The notes beneath the pieces were generated by a model. That model did not search any database and was not told the origin of the DNA. It saw nothing but the letters and a program-made list of their open reading frames with translations. DNA of 64,000 nucleotides. It comes from Mycolicibacterium sp. J2 (GTDB taxonomy: Bacteria; Actinomycetota; Actinomycetes; Mycobacteriales; Mycobacteriaceae). Both the position numbers and the translations under genes were made by a program. Numbering within the stretch: position 1 is the stretch's first letter; each line of letters starts with the position of its first letter. The stretch is taken from positions 248,001-312,000 of the forward strand of contig NZ_JAPFPY010000010.1 in the NCBI RefSeq assembly GCF_026240945.1, read 5' to 3'. Below, piece after piece: positions 1-8,756 of the stretch.

Positions 1-307
1 GGCGGGCCACCGTGTCGGTGTCCATGAAGCTGGCGTAGAGGTCCCCGATGCGGGTCGCATCAGTTGGGCCTGAGATGCGGGTCGCATCGCCGGCGCCGCC
101 GGACTCGGCGGCCTCGGTGATCAGGTCACGGACCTGCTCCTCGGCACGGTCGGCCAGGGTGCGGAACGCGCCGTCGGTGGCACGGTCGGCAGGGATCTCG
201 TAGTCGGCCAGCCAGCGCCCGTTGACATGTCCGAACAGGTCGTGCTGGGGGCGGACCTCGGCGTCGACGAAGGTGAGGTCGATACCGGAAGCAATACTTG
301 AACTCAC
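1..307 (-). CDS. zmp1: Zinc metalloprotease Zmp1 (M13 family), N-terminal part, cut at the window edge
   Basis: About 102 N-terminal residues are present; the rest lies left of the window. Reading from a GTG at 307, the sequence gives SGIDL followed by DLFGHVNGRWLADYEIPADR and RIGDLYASFMD. These are the N-terminal helices of M13 (neprilysin-type) peptidases as in M. tuberculosis Zmp1 (Rv0198c). The zinc-binding HExxH is C-terminal and not visible. An AGGA lies just upstream of the GTG. The gene is divergent from the next gene (starting at 372), the same arrangement as Rv0198c/Rv0199. A 27-bp in-frame duplication lies at 47-88. Zmp1 of M. tuberculosis is a secreted or surface protease linked to inflammasome control; that role is not inferred here. 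Confidence 0.85.
   Translation of the reverse strand, partial: MSSSIASGIDLTFVDAEVRPQHDLFGHVNGRWLADYEIPADRATDGAFRTLADRAEEQVRDLITEAAESGGAGDATRISGPTDATRIGDLYASFMDTDTVAR
47..88. repeat. 15-bp direct repeat inside zmp1
   Basis: GATGCGGGTCGCATC occurs at 47-61 and again at 74-88, with a period of 27 bp. Each copy is itself an inverted repeat (GATGCG/CGCATC). In the protein this gives DATRI-SGPT-DATRI, a nine-residue in-frame insertion before RIGDLYASF. Confidence 0.8.
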
Positions 308-371
308 TCTCGCATCCTGCCAGAAGACCGCCGGCAGCGGCCTCAGCAACGGGCCGGGTAGCCTCACCGCC

Positions 372-950
372 ATGCCAGATCAGCTCACCGAAGAGCCACC
401 TGCGCCGGCGCTCAGTCGCTACGGCATCGCCTCGGCGGTGCTGGGCGTGGTGGCGGTCGCGGCCGCGGTGCTGGCCGCCATGATCTGGTCGGGACACCGG
501 GACGAGGCCGGTGAGCTGGCCTACCGCACCCGCGTGCTGCAGACCGCCGCGGAGTGGACCGGCGGACTGGTCAACATGAACAAGGACAACGTCGCGGGCA
601 ATCTGCAGAAGCTGCGTGACGGCACCGTCGGGCAGCTCAACGTGGAGTTCGACCAGACGATGGAGCCGTTCAAGGCGATCGTGGCCAAGCTGCAGGCCCA
701 GACGGTCGGTCAGGTCGAATCGGTGTCCCTGGAGTCGCTACGGCACCAGTCCGGGGAAGGGGACAAGCCGCCGGCCGATCAGCCCGAGTTGGCGGCGGTG
801 GCATCGCGCACCGACACCGTGCTGGTGGTCGCGACCTCGGTGAGCCAGAACGCCGGTGGCAAACCCCAGACGGTGCGCTGGAACCTTCGCCTCGGTGTCT
901 CCGATGTGGACGGCAAGCTGCTGATCTCGCGGCTGGAGACGATCCGATGA
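372..950 (+). CDS. Mce-associated-type membrane protein (Rv0199-like)
   Basis: 192 residues. A short N-terminal cytoplasmic segment is followed by one hydrophobic helix at about residues 18-39, then an extracytoplasmic domain of mixed alpha/beta character. It contains the pattern of 'Mce-associated' (Mas) proteins, such as VNMNKDNVAGNLQKLRDGTVG. The start at 372 (MPDQLTEEP) is preferred over the longer frame from 222, because upstream residues have no protein-like character. A TAGCCT box ends at 364, eight bases before the ATG, so the mRNA may be leaderless. The stop overlaps the next start by 4 bases (ATGA at 947-950), so the two are co-translated. Function in the family is poorly defined; stabilising Mce or MmpL complexes has been proposed. 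Confidence 0.85.
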   Translation: MPDQLTEEPPAPALSRYGIASAVLGVVAVAAAVLAAMIWSGHRDEAGELAYRTRVLQTAAEWTGGLVNMNKDNVAGNLQKLRDGTVGQLNVEFDQTMEPFKAIVAKLQAQTVGQVESVSLESLRHQSGEGDKPPADQPELAAVASRTDTVLVVATSVSQNAGGKPQTVRWNLRLGVSDVDGKLLISRLETIR

Positions 951-1636
951 GTAATCGGCTGCGTGTTCTGCTCTTCGACATCCTGGCACCGTTGGCCGCA
1001 ATCGTCGCGCTGGTGTACATCGGCGCCGCGCTGGCCTGGCCGCTGTGGTGGGTGTCGGTGTTCTCGGTGCTGTGTGTGCTGATCGTCGAGGGCGTGGTGA
1101 TCAACGCGGTGCTGTTCCGTCGCGACCGTGTCACGCTGGGCACCGACGACGACGGACCCGGACTGCGGCTGGCCGTCGCCGCCGGCACCGCCCTCACGCT
1201 GGGCGCGGCGGTCGTCGTCGGCTACACCAGCTGGACGGTGCCCGAGCGCGACCTGCACAACGACAGCGCCGAGGTGGTCGGTATCGCCAGCAGTGTCGCC
1301 GAGGCATCGGCGACGTTCACGCCCAGCAGCCCGAATGCGTCCATCGACCGGGCGACCGCGCTGATGACACCGGACCGCGCCGCCTCTTATCGGGCTGAAT
1401 TTGGTTCTGTGGCAAAGGATTTGACGAGCCGCAACGTCTCCGGTCAGGCGCAGACCATCTCGGCCGGTGTGGAGGCCATCGGCCCGACCGATGCCAGCGT
1501 GGCCGTGGTGTTGCGTGGCACCCAGAACGCGCCCGGCAAACCTGCCGACGTGGCGGTGCTGGCCCTGCGGGTCCTGTTGACCAAAGAGGGCGACAGGTGG
1601 CTGGTGGCCGACGTGACGCCGATCAACGCCCGTTAG
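947..1636 (+). CDS. Mce-associated-type membrane protein (Rv0200-like)
   Basis: 229 residues. Two hydrophobic helices lie near the N-terminus (about 8-30 and 33-55) and a third at about 74-95. A SnoaL/NTF2-like extracytoplasmic domain follows, as in the preceding gene. Translation is coupled to the upstream gene by an ATGA overlap. The pair matches Rv0199-Rv0200 next to zmp1 and mmpL11. The end overlaps the convergent Rv0201c-like gene by 14 bases. No catalytic motif is seen. A helper role in envelope lipid transport is inferred only from the neighbourhood. Confidence 0.8.
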   Translation: MSNRLRVLLFDILAPLAAIVALVYIGAALAWPLWWVSVFSVLCVLIVEGVVINAVLFRRDRVTLGTDDDGPGLRLAVAAGTALTLGAAVVVGYTSWTVPERDLHNDSAEVVGIASSVAEASATFTPSSPNASIDRATALMTPDRAASYRAEFGSVAKDLTSRNVSGQAQTISAGVEAIGPTDASVAVVLRGTQNAPGKPADVAVLALRVLLTKEGDRWLVADVTPINAR

Positions 1637-2105
1637 CGGCGTCGCGCTGCGCGCGGATCTTGGCGAACCGATCCGAGAGCCGGCGCATCCGGACCATCAT
1701 CGACGCCGACGGGCAGTCGGCGCCGTCGAGCCAGCCGGTGAATTCGTCCAGCGGCACCCCGACCCGGGACGCGAACTCGTGCGGTTTCAGGCCGGAGCGT
1801 TCCAGCAGCAGCCGGACATGGTGGGTCACCTCGGCACGTTCGGTGGCCTCCAGATGTGCCCGCGCCTTGTCCAGTACTTCCGCCAGCGCCGCTGAAACAC
1901 CGTACGGCTGGGCGGTTTCGAGCACCTCTTCGACCTGACGGGCGGTCCGGCCGAACGGGTCGCGCTTGATGGCGGTCGCGATGCGCTGCCACACCGACAG
2001 GTCGTCGTTGTCCAGGGCCGCGCGGATCGCCGAGGTCGGCCAGAACTCGACCGGCCGGTCCCCGGAGGGCACCGAGGTCTGCGCGGGCTTCGCGGCCACC
2101 CTCAC
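1623..2105 (-). CDS. Rv0201c-like conserved protein with HTH-like C-terminal segment
   Basis: 160 residues, soluble. The C-terminal third (LLLERSGLKPHEFASRVGVP and onward) reads like a Cro/XRE-type helix-turn-helix. The N-terminal part (EFWPTSAIRAALDNDDLSVW, IATAIKRDPFGRTARQVEEV) resembles the regulatory region of small mycobacterial DNA-binding proteins. It starts at a GTG (2105) that overlaps the mmpL11 stop (GTGA), so it is translated with mmpL11. A regulatory role for the mmpL11 operon is a guess. Confidence 0.75.
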   Translation of the reverse strand: MRVAAKPAQTSVPSGDRPVEFWPTSAIRAALDNDDLSVWQRIATAIKRDPFGRTARQVEEVLETAQPYGVSAALAEVLDKARAHLEATERAEVTHHVRLLLERSGLKPHEFASRVGVPLDEFTGWLDGADCPSASMMVRMRRLSDRFAKIRAQRDAANGR

Positions 2106-5101
2106 CTCGTTTCCTCAAGCATCGCGACGGCGACGGACAAGCAGCGCTTGCGGACCGTGGCCCAATCGATATCGGCCGCGGACAGCACCTCGGCCGGGTC
2201 GTCTTCCGGACGCGGGTCGGCCAACCGCCTGATCAGTTGGGAGGTCACCCACTGCGACCGCGAGCGTGTTCCACAGTAGTACCGGTCCATCCCGGTCAGG
2301 ACCTCGGCCGCGGTCTCGGTTTCCATCGATTCGGCCCAACCGGCCAGATCGGCGTAGTCGCGGGTGTGGTTGCGGGTCAAGATGAGGTAGCCCGCCAGCC
2401 GCAGCGTCTCGGCCCCGGTCGGGATCAGCAGCCGGTCCCCGGTGGGCAGCGCCACGTTGGTGGTTTCCATCGGGCTGCTGCGTTCCACCGTCGAGTGCTC
2501 CGACGCCGCGATGTCGAGCGCGTCCAACGCCACCGCCAGCCGTCCGCGCCACATGGTGACCGGATGCACCGGCTTCGCGGCGAGCCGCGACGTGGACCCT
2601 GCGGCGAGCCGCGACGTGGACCCTGCGGCGAGCCGCGACGTGGACCCTGCGGCGAGCCGCGACGTGGATCCCGCGGCGAACCGTGACATGGACCCCCCGG
2701 CGAGCCCGGCTGTCACGGTGCCCGCAGCGCCGTTCCCGCGCCCCGAGCCAACCCCGGCGAGCTGGGTGACGCGGGGCCGGCACCCACTGAACACCAGCGG
2801 GTCGGCGACGATGATCGACTGCGGCGCAAGGGTTTTGAGCTTGGCGGACGATTTCATCACGACCCGCAGATCGGCGCCGGGGGTAACCAGGCCGGAGATG
2901 TCGTCGGGAATGAGGACAAGATCGCCGATATCGATCTTGGGCAGTGGCTTCTCGAAATCCACCGACGGCAGGATGCGGTCCAGCCAGCGCGGCAGCCACC
3001 AGTTCCACTGGTCGAACATCGCCATCAGCGCCGGTACCAGGACCAGTCGCACCACGGTGGCGTCGACCGCGATCGCCGTCGCACAGGCCACCCCGATCTG
3101 CGCGACCAGCGGCATCCCCGCGAACGCGAAACCGATGAAGACCGCGATCATGATGAGCGCCGCGCTGGTGATGGTGCGGGCGCTGGTGCTCACGCCGTAG
3201 GCGACCGCGTCGCGGGTGTTGTTGGTCTGCAGGAACCGTTCCCGAATCCGGGTGAGCAGAAAGATCTCGTAGTCCATCGACAGGCCGAAGGTCATGGCCA
3301 GCACCAATGGCGGGACGGTGCTGTCCAGGGACGCCAGCGGGGCGAACCCGAGGTCCTCCAGCCAGCCCCACTCGAAGACCACCACCAGACTGCCGTAGGC
3401 CGCCGCCACCGACAGCACCGTCATCAGCACGCCCTTGAGGGCCAGGAACACCGACCGGATCGAGATCAGCAGCATCACGAACGCGATGACGCAGACGAAC
3501 AGGAAGACCCACGGCTGCATGGCCGAGACCCGGTCGTCGAAGTCCTTGATCAGCGCGGTGGGGCCGCCGACGTCGACGCGCGCGCCGTCGGTCGGCAGCT
3601 TCGGCAATTCGGCGCGCAGCCAGTCCACCGTCTTACGGGCGCCCAGATCCTCCGGGTCCACCGACAGAACCGCCGAGAACAGCGCGCTGCGGTTGTCCTT
3701 GCCGAACACCGGCGGCGATACCGAGGCCACGTCGGGGGCCTGGGCGATCCGGGTGCGGATGGCTTCGAGCACCGGCGCCACCTGCGTGCTGTCGGCGTTC
3801 CCGTTCGGGAAGCCCACCATGATCCGTACCGGTCCCAGCGCACCGGGGCCGAGCGCCTCGGCCGCGGCGTTCACGCCGCCCCGGATCTCGTGACTCGGGT
3901 CGAACTGGCGCAGCATGCTGTTGCCCAGTGACATCGCGAACACGGGTGCGGCCATGGCGAGCAGCAGTAGCGAGGCCAGCAGCGCCGACAGCCAGGGGCG
4001 GTGCATGACCCAGCCCGTCCACCGGGTCCAGAACCGCGACTGCGTGGTGACCGGTCGCCGCGACCAGTGCAGCAGTGCCGACCGTTTGGCCGCCGCCCGG
4101 CCGAAGGTGGCCAGGACCGCTGGCGTGAGCGTCGTCGAGGTGAGTACCGCGATGGCCACCGCGAGGATCGCGCCGGTGGCCATCGACCGCAGGATCGGGG
4201 TGTTGATCAGGTAGATGCCCGTCACCGAGGCGATCACGGTGAGCCCGGACAACACCACGGCCAACCCGGAGGTGGCCATCGCGGCATCGGTGGCCTGGGC
4301 CGGATCCCGGCCGGACCGTAGCTCCTCCCGGAATCGCATAAGGATGAACAGCGAATAGTCGACCGCCAGCGCGATACCGAACATCGACACCGTCGACGTC
4401 ACGAACACCGACATCGTCGTCACCGTCGACAGCAGGAAGACCACGCCCATGGTGACCACGACGGTGCACACCGCCAGCAGCATCGGCATCGCCGCGGCAG
4501 CCAGCGACCCGAACACCGCGAGCAGCACGATCAGCACCACCGGCAGGTTCCACTGCTCGGCCTGGGCGATGTCGTGTTTGGTGGCGGTCTGGGCGGCCGC
4601 GCCCAGCGCCCCTTGACCGATGACGTACAGCCGAACCTTGCCGTCCCGGGTCTGGCCGGCCTGGTCGCCCTCGATGCCGACCTTGGCGCGCAACTGCTTG
4701 GCGATATCGACGGCGCCGCTGTTGTGGAAGTCCAGTTGCAGGGTGACGACGTACGGCCGGTCCGGGGCGGGCGGGCGCTGCTGTGGATTAGGTGCGACAG
4801 TGACGCTCGGAACCTCACCCGCGATGCGCTCCAGCTTGGCGACGGCGGCGTTCATATCCTCGAACGACGCGTCCGCCCTGGGCACGGCGACGAGCGCCAG
4901 CGGCGACGCCCCCTGCTCGGGAAACTGCTGTTCGAGCTGGCGCTGGACGTACAGCGACTGGGAGCCGGACACCTCGAAGCCGCCGCCGGTGAGGTTGTCC
5001 GACTGGCTCATCGCCAGGTAGACCGAGGGCGCGAGCAGCAGCAGCCACGCGACGAAGACTGCCCAGCGATACCTGCGCAGGCCGCCGCTCAAGCGCATCA
5101 T
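2102..5101 (-). CDS. mmpL11: MmpL11 family RND lipid transporter
   Basis: 999 residues with the MmpL plan: a first helix, a large periplasmic loop, a five-helix bundle, a second loop and a second bundle, then a long cytoplasmic tail. Asp-Tyr proton-relay pairs are visible in IALAVDYSLFIL and LSMDYEIFLL. The start MMRLSGGLRRYRW matches MmpL11 of M. tuberculosis (Rv0202c), as does the C-terminal RPVHPVTMW-like segment. MmpL11 exports monomeromycolyl diacylglycerol and mycolate wax esters and has been linked to heme uptake. The protein is about 30 residues longer than the 966-residue M. tuberculosis protein, because the tail contains five copies of an eight-residue repeat (GSTSRLAA type). Hemophore-like genes are divergent from it at 5454. 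Confidence 0.95.
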   Translation of the reverse strand: MMRLSGGLRRYRWAVFVAWLLLLAPSVYLAMSQSDNLTGGGFEVSGSQSLYVQRQLEQQFPEQGASPLALVAVPRADASFEDMNAAVAKLERIAGEVPSVTVAPNPQQRPPAPDRPYVVTLQLDFHNSGAVDIAKQLRAKVGIEGDQAGQTRDGKVRLYVIGQGALGAAAQTATKHDIAQAEQWNLPVVLIVLLAVFGSLAAAAMPMLLAVCTVVVTMGVVFLLSTVTTMSVFVTSTVSMFGIALAVDYSLFILMRFREELRSGRDPAQATDAAMATSGLAVVLSGLTVIASVTGIYLINTPILRSMATGAILAVAIAVLTSTTLTPAVLATFGRAAAKRSALLHWSRRPVTTQSRFWTRWTGWVMHRPWLSALLASLLLLAMAAPVFAMSLGNSMLRQFDPSHEIRGGVNAAAEALGPGALGPVRIMVGFPNGNADSTQVAPVLEAIRTRIAQAPDVASVSPPVFGKDNRSALFSAVLSVDPEDLGARKTVDWLRAELPKLPTDGARVDVGGPTALIKDFDDRVSAMQPWVFLFVCVIAFVMLLISIRSVFLALKGVLMTVLSVAAAYGSLVVVFEWGWLEDLGFAPLASLDSTVPPLVLAMTFGLSMDYEIFLLTRIRERFLQTNNTRDAVAYGVSTSARTITSAALIMIAVFIGFAFAGMPLVAQIGVACATAIAVDATVVRLVLVPALMAMFDQWNWWLPRWLDRILPSVDFEKPLPKIDIGDLVLIPDDISGLVTPGADLRVVMKSSAKLKTLAPQSIIVADPLVFSGCRPRVTQLAGVGSGRGNGAAGTVTAGLAGGSMSRFAAGSTSRLAAGSTSRLAAGSTSRLAAGSTSRLAAKPVHPVTMWRGRLAVALDALDIAASEHSTVERSSPMETTNVALPTGDRLLIPTGAETLRLAGYLILTRNHTRDYADLAGWAESMETETAAEVLTGMDRYYCGTRSRSQWVTSQLIRRLADPRPEDDPAEVLSAADIDWATVRKRCLSVAVAMLEETR
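2583..2702. repeat. 24-bp tandem repeat (five units) in the mmpL11 tail
   Basis: Three identical 24-bp units (2583-2606, 2607-2630, 2631-2654) are followed by a fourth with two changes (2655-2678) and a degenerate fifth (2679-2702). The period is a multiple of three, so each unit adds eight residues (GSTSRLAA; the fifth unit is GSMSRFAA) to the cytoplasmic tail of MmpL11. Confidence 0.9.
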
Positions 5102-5453
5102 GAACTGCTGGATGGCGAGCCTCCGCCTCTCTCCCCGCTCGGCTGGTAAGCCCGGAGCCTACCGCAGCCGCCTGTGTCCTGACCTGCCGTGAACCGTCCC
5201 GCCCGGGCAGTTGGGTGGGCAAACGCCCCTGCGGCAGGCTGCGGCCCCCGGTCCGCTGCACGATCAGGCGCGGCCTGAACTGGAAGTTTGCTGTGCCGAT
5301 TTCCCGCGGCCCGGTGTGGATGGCATGATGGGCAAGGTTGTTTGCGGGTCGGGGTTTCCGCAAGCCGCGATACGCGGCCACAACGGAGGTGTATGTGCCG
5401 GTCACAACGGTGTGCCGATCGGTACTGCCTCCGTCACGGTGAAGGAGTGACCC
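5102..5453. other. Divergent intergenic region, mmpL11 / hemophore genes
   Basis: 352 bases without a supported gene. It must carry the promoters of mmpL11 (minus) and the hemophore gene (plus). I looked for an IdeR-type iron box (TTAGGTTAGCCTAACCTAA-like) and for strong inverted repeats and found none. The only clear element is the AAGGAG ribosome-binding site at 5442-5447. A short plus-strand reading frame ending at 5450 has no start signal or protein-like character. Confidence 0.5.
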
Positions 5454-6029
5454 ATGTCGACCATGTCCAACGCCCTGCGCTCGGTGCGCCGCGCCCTGTT
5501 CGGGATATTCGCTGTGAGTGCATCGGGCGGTGTACTGGCGGCGGGGTTGCTCACCTCGGCCGCCACCCCGACGGCCACCGGTGCCACCGATCCCTGCGCC
5601 GCCAGCCAGATCGCCAAGACGATCGGCACGGTGGCAACCTCCACGGGCAGCTACCTGGATGCGCACCCGGAGACCAACCAGGCGCTGACCACCATCGCGC
5701 AGATGCCCGCCGGGCCGCAGTCGCTGGCCGCGACGAAGTCGTATTTCGACGCCAACCCGCAGGCCGGTAAGGACATGCAGCAGTTGCAGCAGCCCCTGGT
5801 CTCGCTGTCCACGCAATGCCGGCTGCCGATCACGATGCCCCAGCTGCTGGGATTGATGCAGGCCGCGCAAAATCAAGGAGCAGGTTTGCCGGCAGCCCTC
5901 GCCCCGGCCCAGTCCTTGGGCGCCGCGAGCACCTCGGGCGCTGGCGCAACGTCCAGCACCGCCCCCGGCGCGGCAGGTGTCGCCGGCACCGGGCCGCTGC
6001 CTGGGCCGGCCACGGTCACCCCGCGGTAG
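5454..6029 (+). CDS. Secreted hemophore-like protein 1 (Rv0203 family)
   Basis: 191 residues. It begins with a signal peptide of about 43 residues: Arg-rich start, hydrophobic AVSASGGVLAAGLLTSAA, then ATGATDPC. The mature part has the hemophore pattern: an early Cys in DPCAASQIA, repeats of SYLDAHPETN and SYFDANPQ type, QPLVSLSTQC with a second Cys, and a Pro/Ala/Ser-rich tail. The two cysteines probably form a disulphide, as in Rv0203, which carries heme to MmpL3/MmpL11. The start is fixed by AAGGAG six bases upstream of ATG 5454. A paralogue follows at 6211, and both lie divergent from mmpL11 as in M. tuberculosis. Confidence 0.8.
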   Translation: MSTMSNALRSVRRALFGIFAVSASGGVLAAGLLTSAATPTATGATDPCAASQIAKTIGTVATSTGSYLDAHPETNQALTTIAQMPAGPQSLAATKSYFDANPQAGKDMQQLQQPLVSLSTQCRLPITMPQLLGLMQAAQNQGAGLPAALAPAQSLGAASTSGAGATSSTAPGAAGVAGTGPLPGPATVTPR

Positions 6030-6210
6030 CCCGAACAGGCCCGCCGAGCCTCCTCGGTACGCCGCGCAACCTGCATATTTCAGGTTTCTGAGGATTGGTT
6101 GTCAGCAAGCCGCGAAAGTCCATGGGGATTCTGCTTAGCTTCTTGGTGTCGATAACCGCCCGTGGTTACCGGCCTGGTGAACCTGGATGAATTCGGTAAG
6201 GAGCTTGACC

Positions 6211-6594
6211 ATGTTGCTCTCGGCTCGTGCTGCGCGGCGTGCGGTTGCTGGCGCGGTGGGCACCGGCGCACTCGCCGGCGCGATGTTGTTCGGTGCCATC
6301 CCCTCGGCACTTGCCGACGACCCGGCCAACAACCCCCCCAACTGCACCGCGGCCGACCTGGCCGGCGTGGCGTCCGGTGTCTCCGCGGCGACGTCCGCAT
6401 ACCTGTTCACCCATCCCGACGTGAACTGGTTCTTCACCAGCCTGGAGGGCCTGCCCCGCGACCAGGTCCGTGCCAAGGTGACCGAGTACCTGGACCAGAA
6501 CCCGCAGACCAAGGCGGAGCTGACGGGTATCCGCCAGCCGCTGGTGGATCTGAAGAACCGCTGCGGCGCCGCGCCTGCGCCTGCCATACCGTAG
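6211..6594 (+). CDS. Secreted hemophore-like protein 2 (Rv0203 family)
   Basis: 127 residues from ATG 6211. This start has AAGGAG (6198-6203) seven bases upstream and gives a clean signal peptide ending SALA-DD. A longer in-frame ATG at 6187 would have no ribosome-binding site and is not used here. The mature protein has [48 protein letters not shown], the same layout and two Cys positions as the upstream copy but without the Pro-rich tail. It is closer in length to Rv0203 (136 residues). Likely a heme-binding exported protein working with MmpL11/MmpL3; this is family inference. Confidence 0.8.
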   Translation: MLLSARAARRAVAGAVGTGALAGAMLFGAIPSALADDPANNPPNCTAADLAGVASGVSAATSAYLFTHPDVNWFFTSLEGLPRDQVRAKVTEYLDQNPQTKAELTGIRQPLVDLKNRCGAAPAPAIP

Positions 6595-6599
6595 GTAGC

Positions 6600-7322
6600 G
6601 TGCCGGGCACGCCTGACTCCTCTTCTCCGGAAAGCACCGGTCGCATGGTGCTGATGGTCGACGACGACCCGGACGTGCGAACGTCGGTGGCCCGCGGGCT
6701 ACGACATTCGGGGTTCGACGTCCGGGTCGCGGCCAACGGCAAGGAGGCGCTGCGCCTGCTGGCGACCGAGGCGCACGACGCCCTGGTGCTGGATGTGCAG
6801 ATGCCCGAACTCGACGGGGTTGCCGTGGTGACGGCGCTGCGCGCGCTGGGCAACGACATCCCGATCTGTGTGCTGTCGGCCCGCGATACGGTCAACGACC
6901 GCATCGCCGGCCTGGAGGCCGGCGCCGACGACTACCTGACCAAGCCGTTCGATCTCGGTGAGCTGGTGGCCCGGCTGCACGCGTTGCTGCGCCGCGCCGG
7001 TCACTCCGAGCGGCTCTCGGACGTCATGTCGGTGGGGCCGCTGACCATCGATACCGCACGGCGACTGGTCTTCGTCGACGGCGACCGGGCTGATCTGACG
7101 AAACGGGAGTTCGACCTCCTGGCCGCGCTTGCCGAGAATGCCGGCGTGGTGCTGTCTCGGCAGCGCTTGCTGGAGTTGGTGTGGGGATACGACTTCGACG
7201 TCGACACCAACGTCGCCGACGTGTTCGTCTCCTATCTGCGGCGCAAGCTCGAGCGGGACGGCCATCCGCGGGTCATCCACACGGTGCGCGGTATCGGCTA
7301 CGTTCTGCGGGAGGAGGCGTAG
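6600..7322 (+). CDS. OmpR-family response regulator (PrrA-like)
   Basis: 240 residues from GTG 6600. Receiver domain at about 16-130: acidic pocket VDDDPD, phosphoacceptor D65 in [10 protein letters not shown], conserved K115 in DYLTKPF. Winged-helix DNA-binding domain at about 140-240 with [25 protein letters not shown] and [11 protein letters not shown]. The last stretches are very like PrrA of M. tuberculosis, but this gene sits at the mmpL11 locus, so it is probably a PrrA paralogue. ATG 6645 is a possible shorter start. The partner kinase follows four bases after the stop. Confidence 0.9.
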   Translation: MPGTPDSSSPESTGRMVLMVDDDPDVRTSVARGLRHSGFDVRVAANGKEALRLLATEAHDALVLDVQMPELDGVAVVTALRALGNDIPICVLSARDTVNDRIAGLEAGADDYLTKPFDLGELVARLHALLRRAGHSERLSDVMSVGPLTIDTARRLVFVDGDRADLTKREFDLLAALAENAGVVLSRQRLLELVWGYDFDVDTNVADVFVSYLRRKLERDGHPRVIHTVRGIGYVLREEA

Positions 7323-7325
7323 CGC

Positions 7326-8756
7326 GTGCGGCTGTCCCGGTTCGGTCGGTCGGCATCGCTGCGCACCCGGGTGGCGGTGGCCTCCGCCGTCGCCGCCGCG
7401 GCCGTCGTCGCCGGGTTCACCATCCTCACCTCGGTGGTGCTGGCCAGCAACGACGACGCGCAGTTGGACCGGCGGCTGGACTCGATAGTCGAGGCCAGCA
7501 TGTTCCCCGAACAGCTGTCCGACCCCAAACGCGGGGTGCTCACCACCGGCCGGTCAATGTCCACCGGGCAGGTGATCTTTCAGCGCGGTTTCCAGCTGCC
7601 GTCGTTGCCGCCCGGCACCGATACCGTCACCGTCAACGGCGTCGACTACCGGGTGCGCACCATCAAGATGACTCAGCAGGCCGGAAACGTGTTGGTATCC
7701 ATCGGGATCCGGGCCGACAGCATTCTGCTGAACCGGGCCAGGATCCCGGTCTACACCGCCGTCGGGGTGTTCACCGTGATAGTCGCCGGTGGGCTGGGCT
7801 GGTTGTTGGCCGGGCCCGCGGTGCGACCGCTGCGCAGGCTCACCGAGCAGACCAGCCGGCTGAGCGGAGGCACCGAGCAGATGCCCGCGGTGACCGGAGC
7901 GCGGGAAGCCGAGGAACTCTCCGAAGCGATGGCGGGGATGCTGCACCGGCTGGCCGCCGCTCAGCAGGCCACCTCGAATTCGCTTCAGGCGGCCCAGGAT
8001 TTCGCGGCGAATGCCGCTCACGAGCTGCGCACCCCGTTGACCGCCATGCGGGCAGATCTGGACACCCTGCGGATCCACGACCTGCCCGCCGAGGAACGCG
8101 ACGAGGTGATCGCCGACCTACTGCGGGCCCAGCTGCGGGTCGAGGCCACCATCACCGCGCTGGGGCAGCTCGCCTCGGGTCAGCTGGCGCAGGCCAAGGA
8201 CCGCGAGCCCATCGATGTGACCGATCTGCTGGACCGGGTGGCGCGGGAGAATGTGCGCGCCGGGCGCGCGGTGGACATCAGCGTGGAGGCCGACGACGAC
8301 CTGGGCACCGTATGGGGCTGGCCGGGCGGCCTGCGGCTGGCGGTGGACAATCTGGTGCGTAACGCCGCGACCCACGGCGGCGCCGAACGTGTTGTGTTGT
8401 CCGGACATCGGCGTCCCAACACGATCGACATCGTCGTCGACGACGACGGGGCGGGGGTGCCCGTGGAGGAACGCGATATCGTGCTGGGCCGGTTCGCGCG
8501 CGGCAGCACCGCCGCGCCCGGCGGTTCCGGTCTGGGGCTGGCGCTGGTGACTCAGCAGGCCGAACTGCACGGCGGGGAACTGGTGCTGGCGGACAGCCCG
8601 CTGGGCGGCCTGCGCGCCACGCTGACGATCTCGATATCGGCACCGGTTGATCCCGACGCCACCGTCCCGGTCAAGACCGGGATGCAGCCTTGGCTGCGGC
8701 GCGCCAACCGAGTAGCAGGATGGCGGTCGTCAGGGTTGCAACCACCACAAAACTGA
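7326..8756 (+). CDS. Sensor histidine kinase (PrrB-like)
   Basis: 476 residues. Transmembrane helices lie at about 17-41 and 141-162 and flank a periplasmic sensor of about 100 residues. A HAMP segment follows, then HisKA with the H-box FAANAAHELRTPLTA (H232). The ATPase domain has N-box VDNLVRNAATHGGA, G1 DDDGAGVP and G2 GSGLGLALVTQQ. It starts at GTG 7326, four bases after the regulator's stop, with a purine-rich GGGAGGAGG site inside the regulator's 3' end. It should phosphorylate the regulator encoded at 6600. The last 86 bases overlap the convergent DUF3054 gene, so the C-terminal 28 residues are probably an unusual extension. Confidence 0.9.
   Translation: MRLSRFGRSASLRTRVAVASAVAAAAVVAGFTILTSVVLASNDDAQLDRRLDSIVEASMFPEQLSDPKRGVLTTGRSMSTGQVIFQRGFQLPSLPPGTDTVTVNGVDYRVRTIKMTQQAGNVLVSIGIRADSILLNRARIPVYTAVGVFTVIVAGGLGWLLAGPAVRPLRRLTEQTSRLSGGTEQMPAVTGAREAEELSEAMAGMLHRLAAAQQATSNSLQAAQDFAANAAHELRTPLTAMRADLDTLRIHDLPAEERDEVIADLLRAQLRVEATITALGQLASGQLAQAKDREPIDVTDLLDRVARENVRAGRAVDISVEADDDLGTVWGWPGGLRLAVDNLVRNAATHGGAERVVLSGHRRPNTIDIVVDDDGAGVPVEERDIVLGRFARGSTAAPGGSGLGLALVTQQAELHGGELVLADSPLGGLRATLTISISAPVDPDATVPVKTGMQPWLRRANRVAGWRSSGLQPPQN

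Noticed and set aside
2583..2702. Short direct repeats that could suggest a CRISPR array
   Set aside because: Units abut with no spacers, keep the mmpL11 frame and encode an amino-acid repeat.
5211..5450. 79-codon frame upstream of the first hemophore gene
   Set aside because: No ribosome-binding site, no recognisable domain, and it overlaps the region needed for the hemophore gene's own signals.
5102..5453. IdeR iron box near the hemophore genes
   Set aside because: No sequence close to the 19-bp IdeR palindrome was found in this region.
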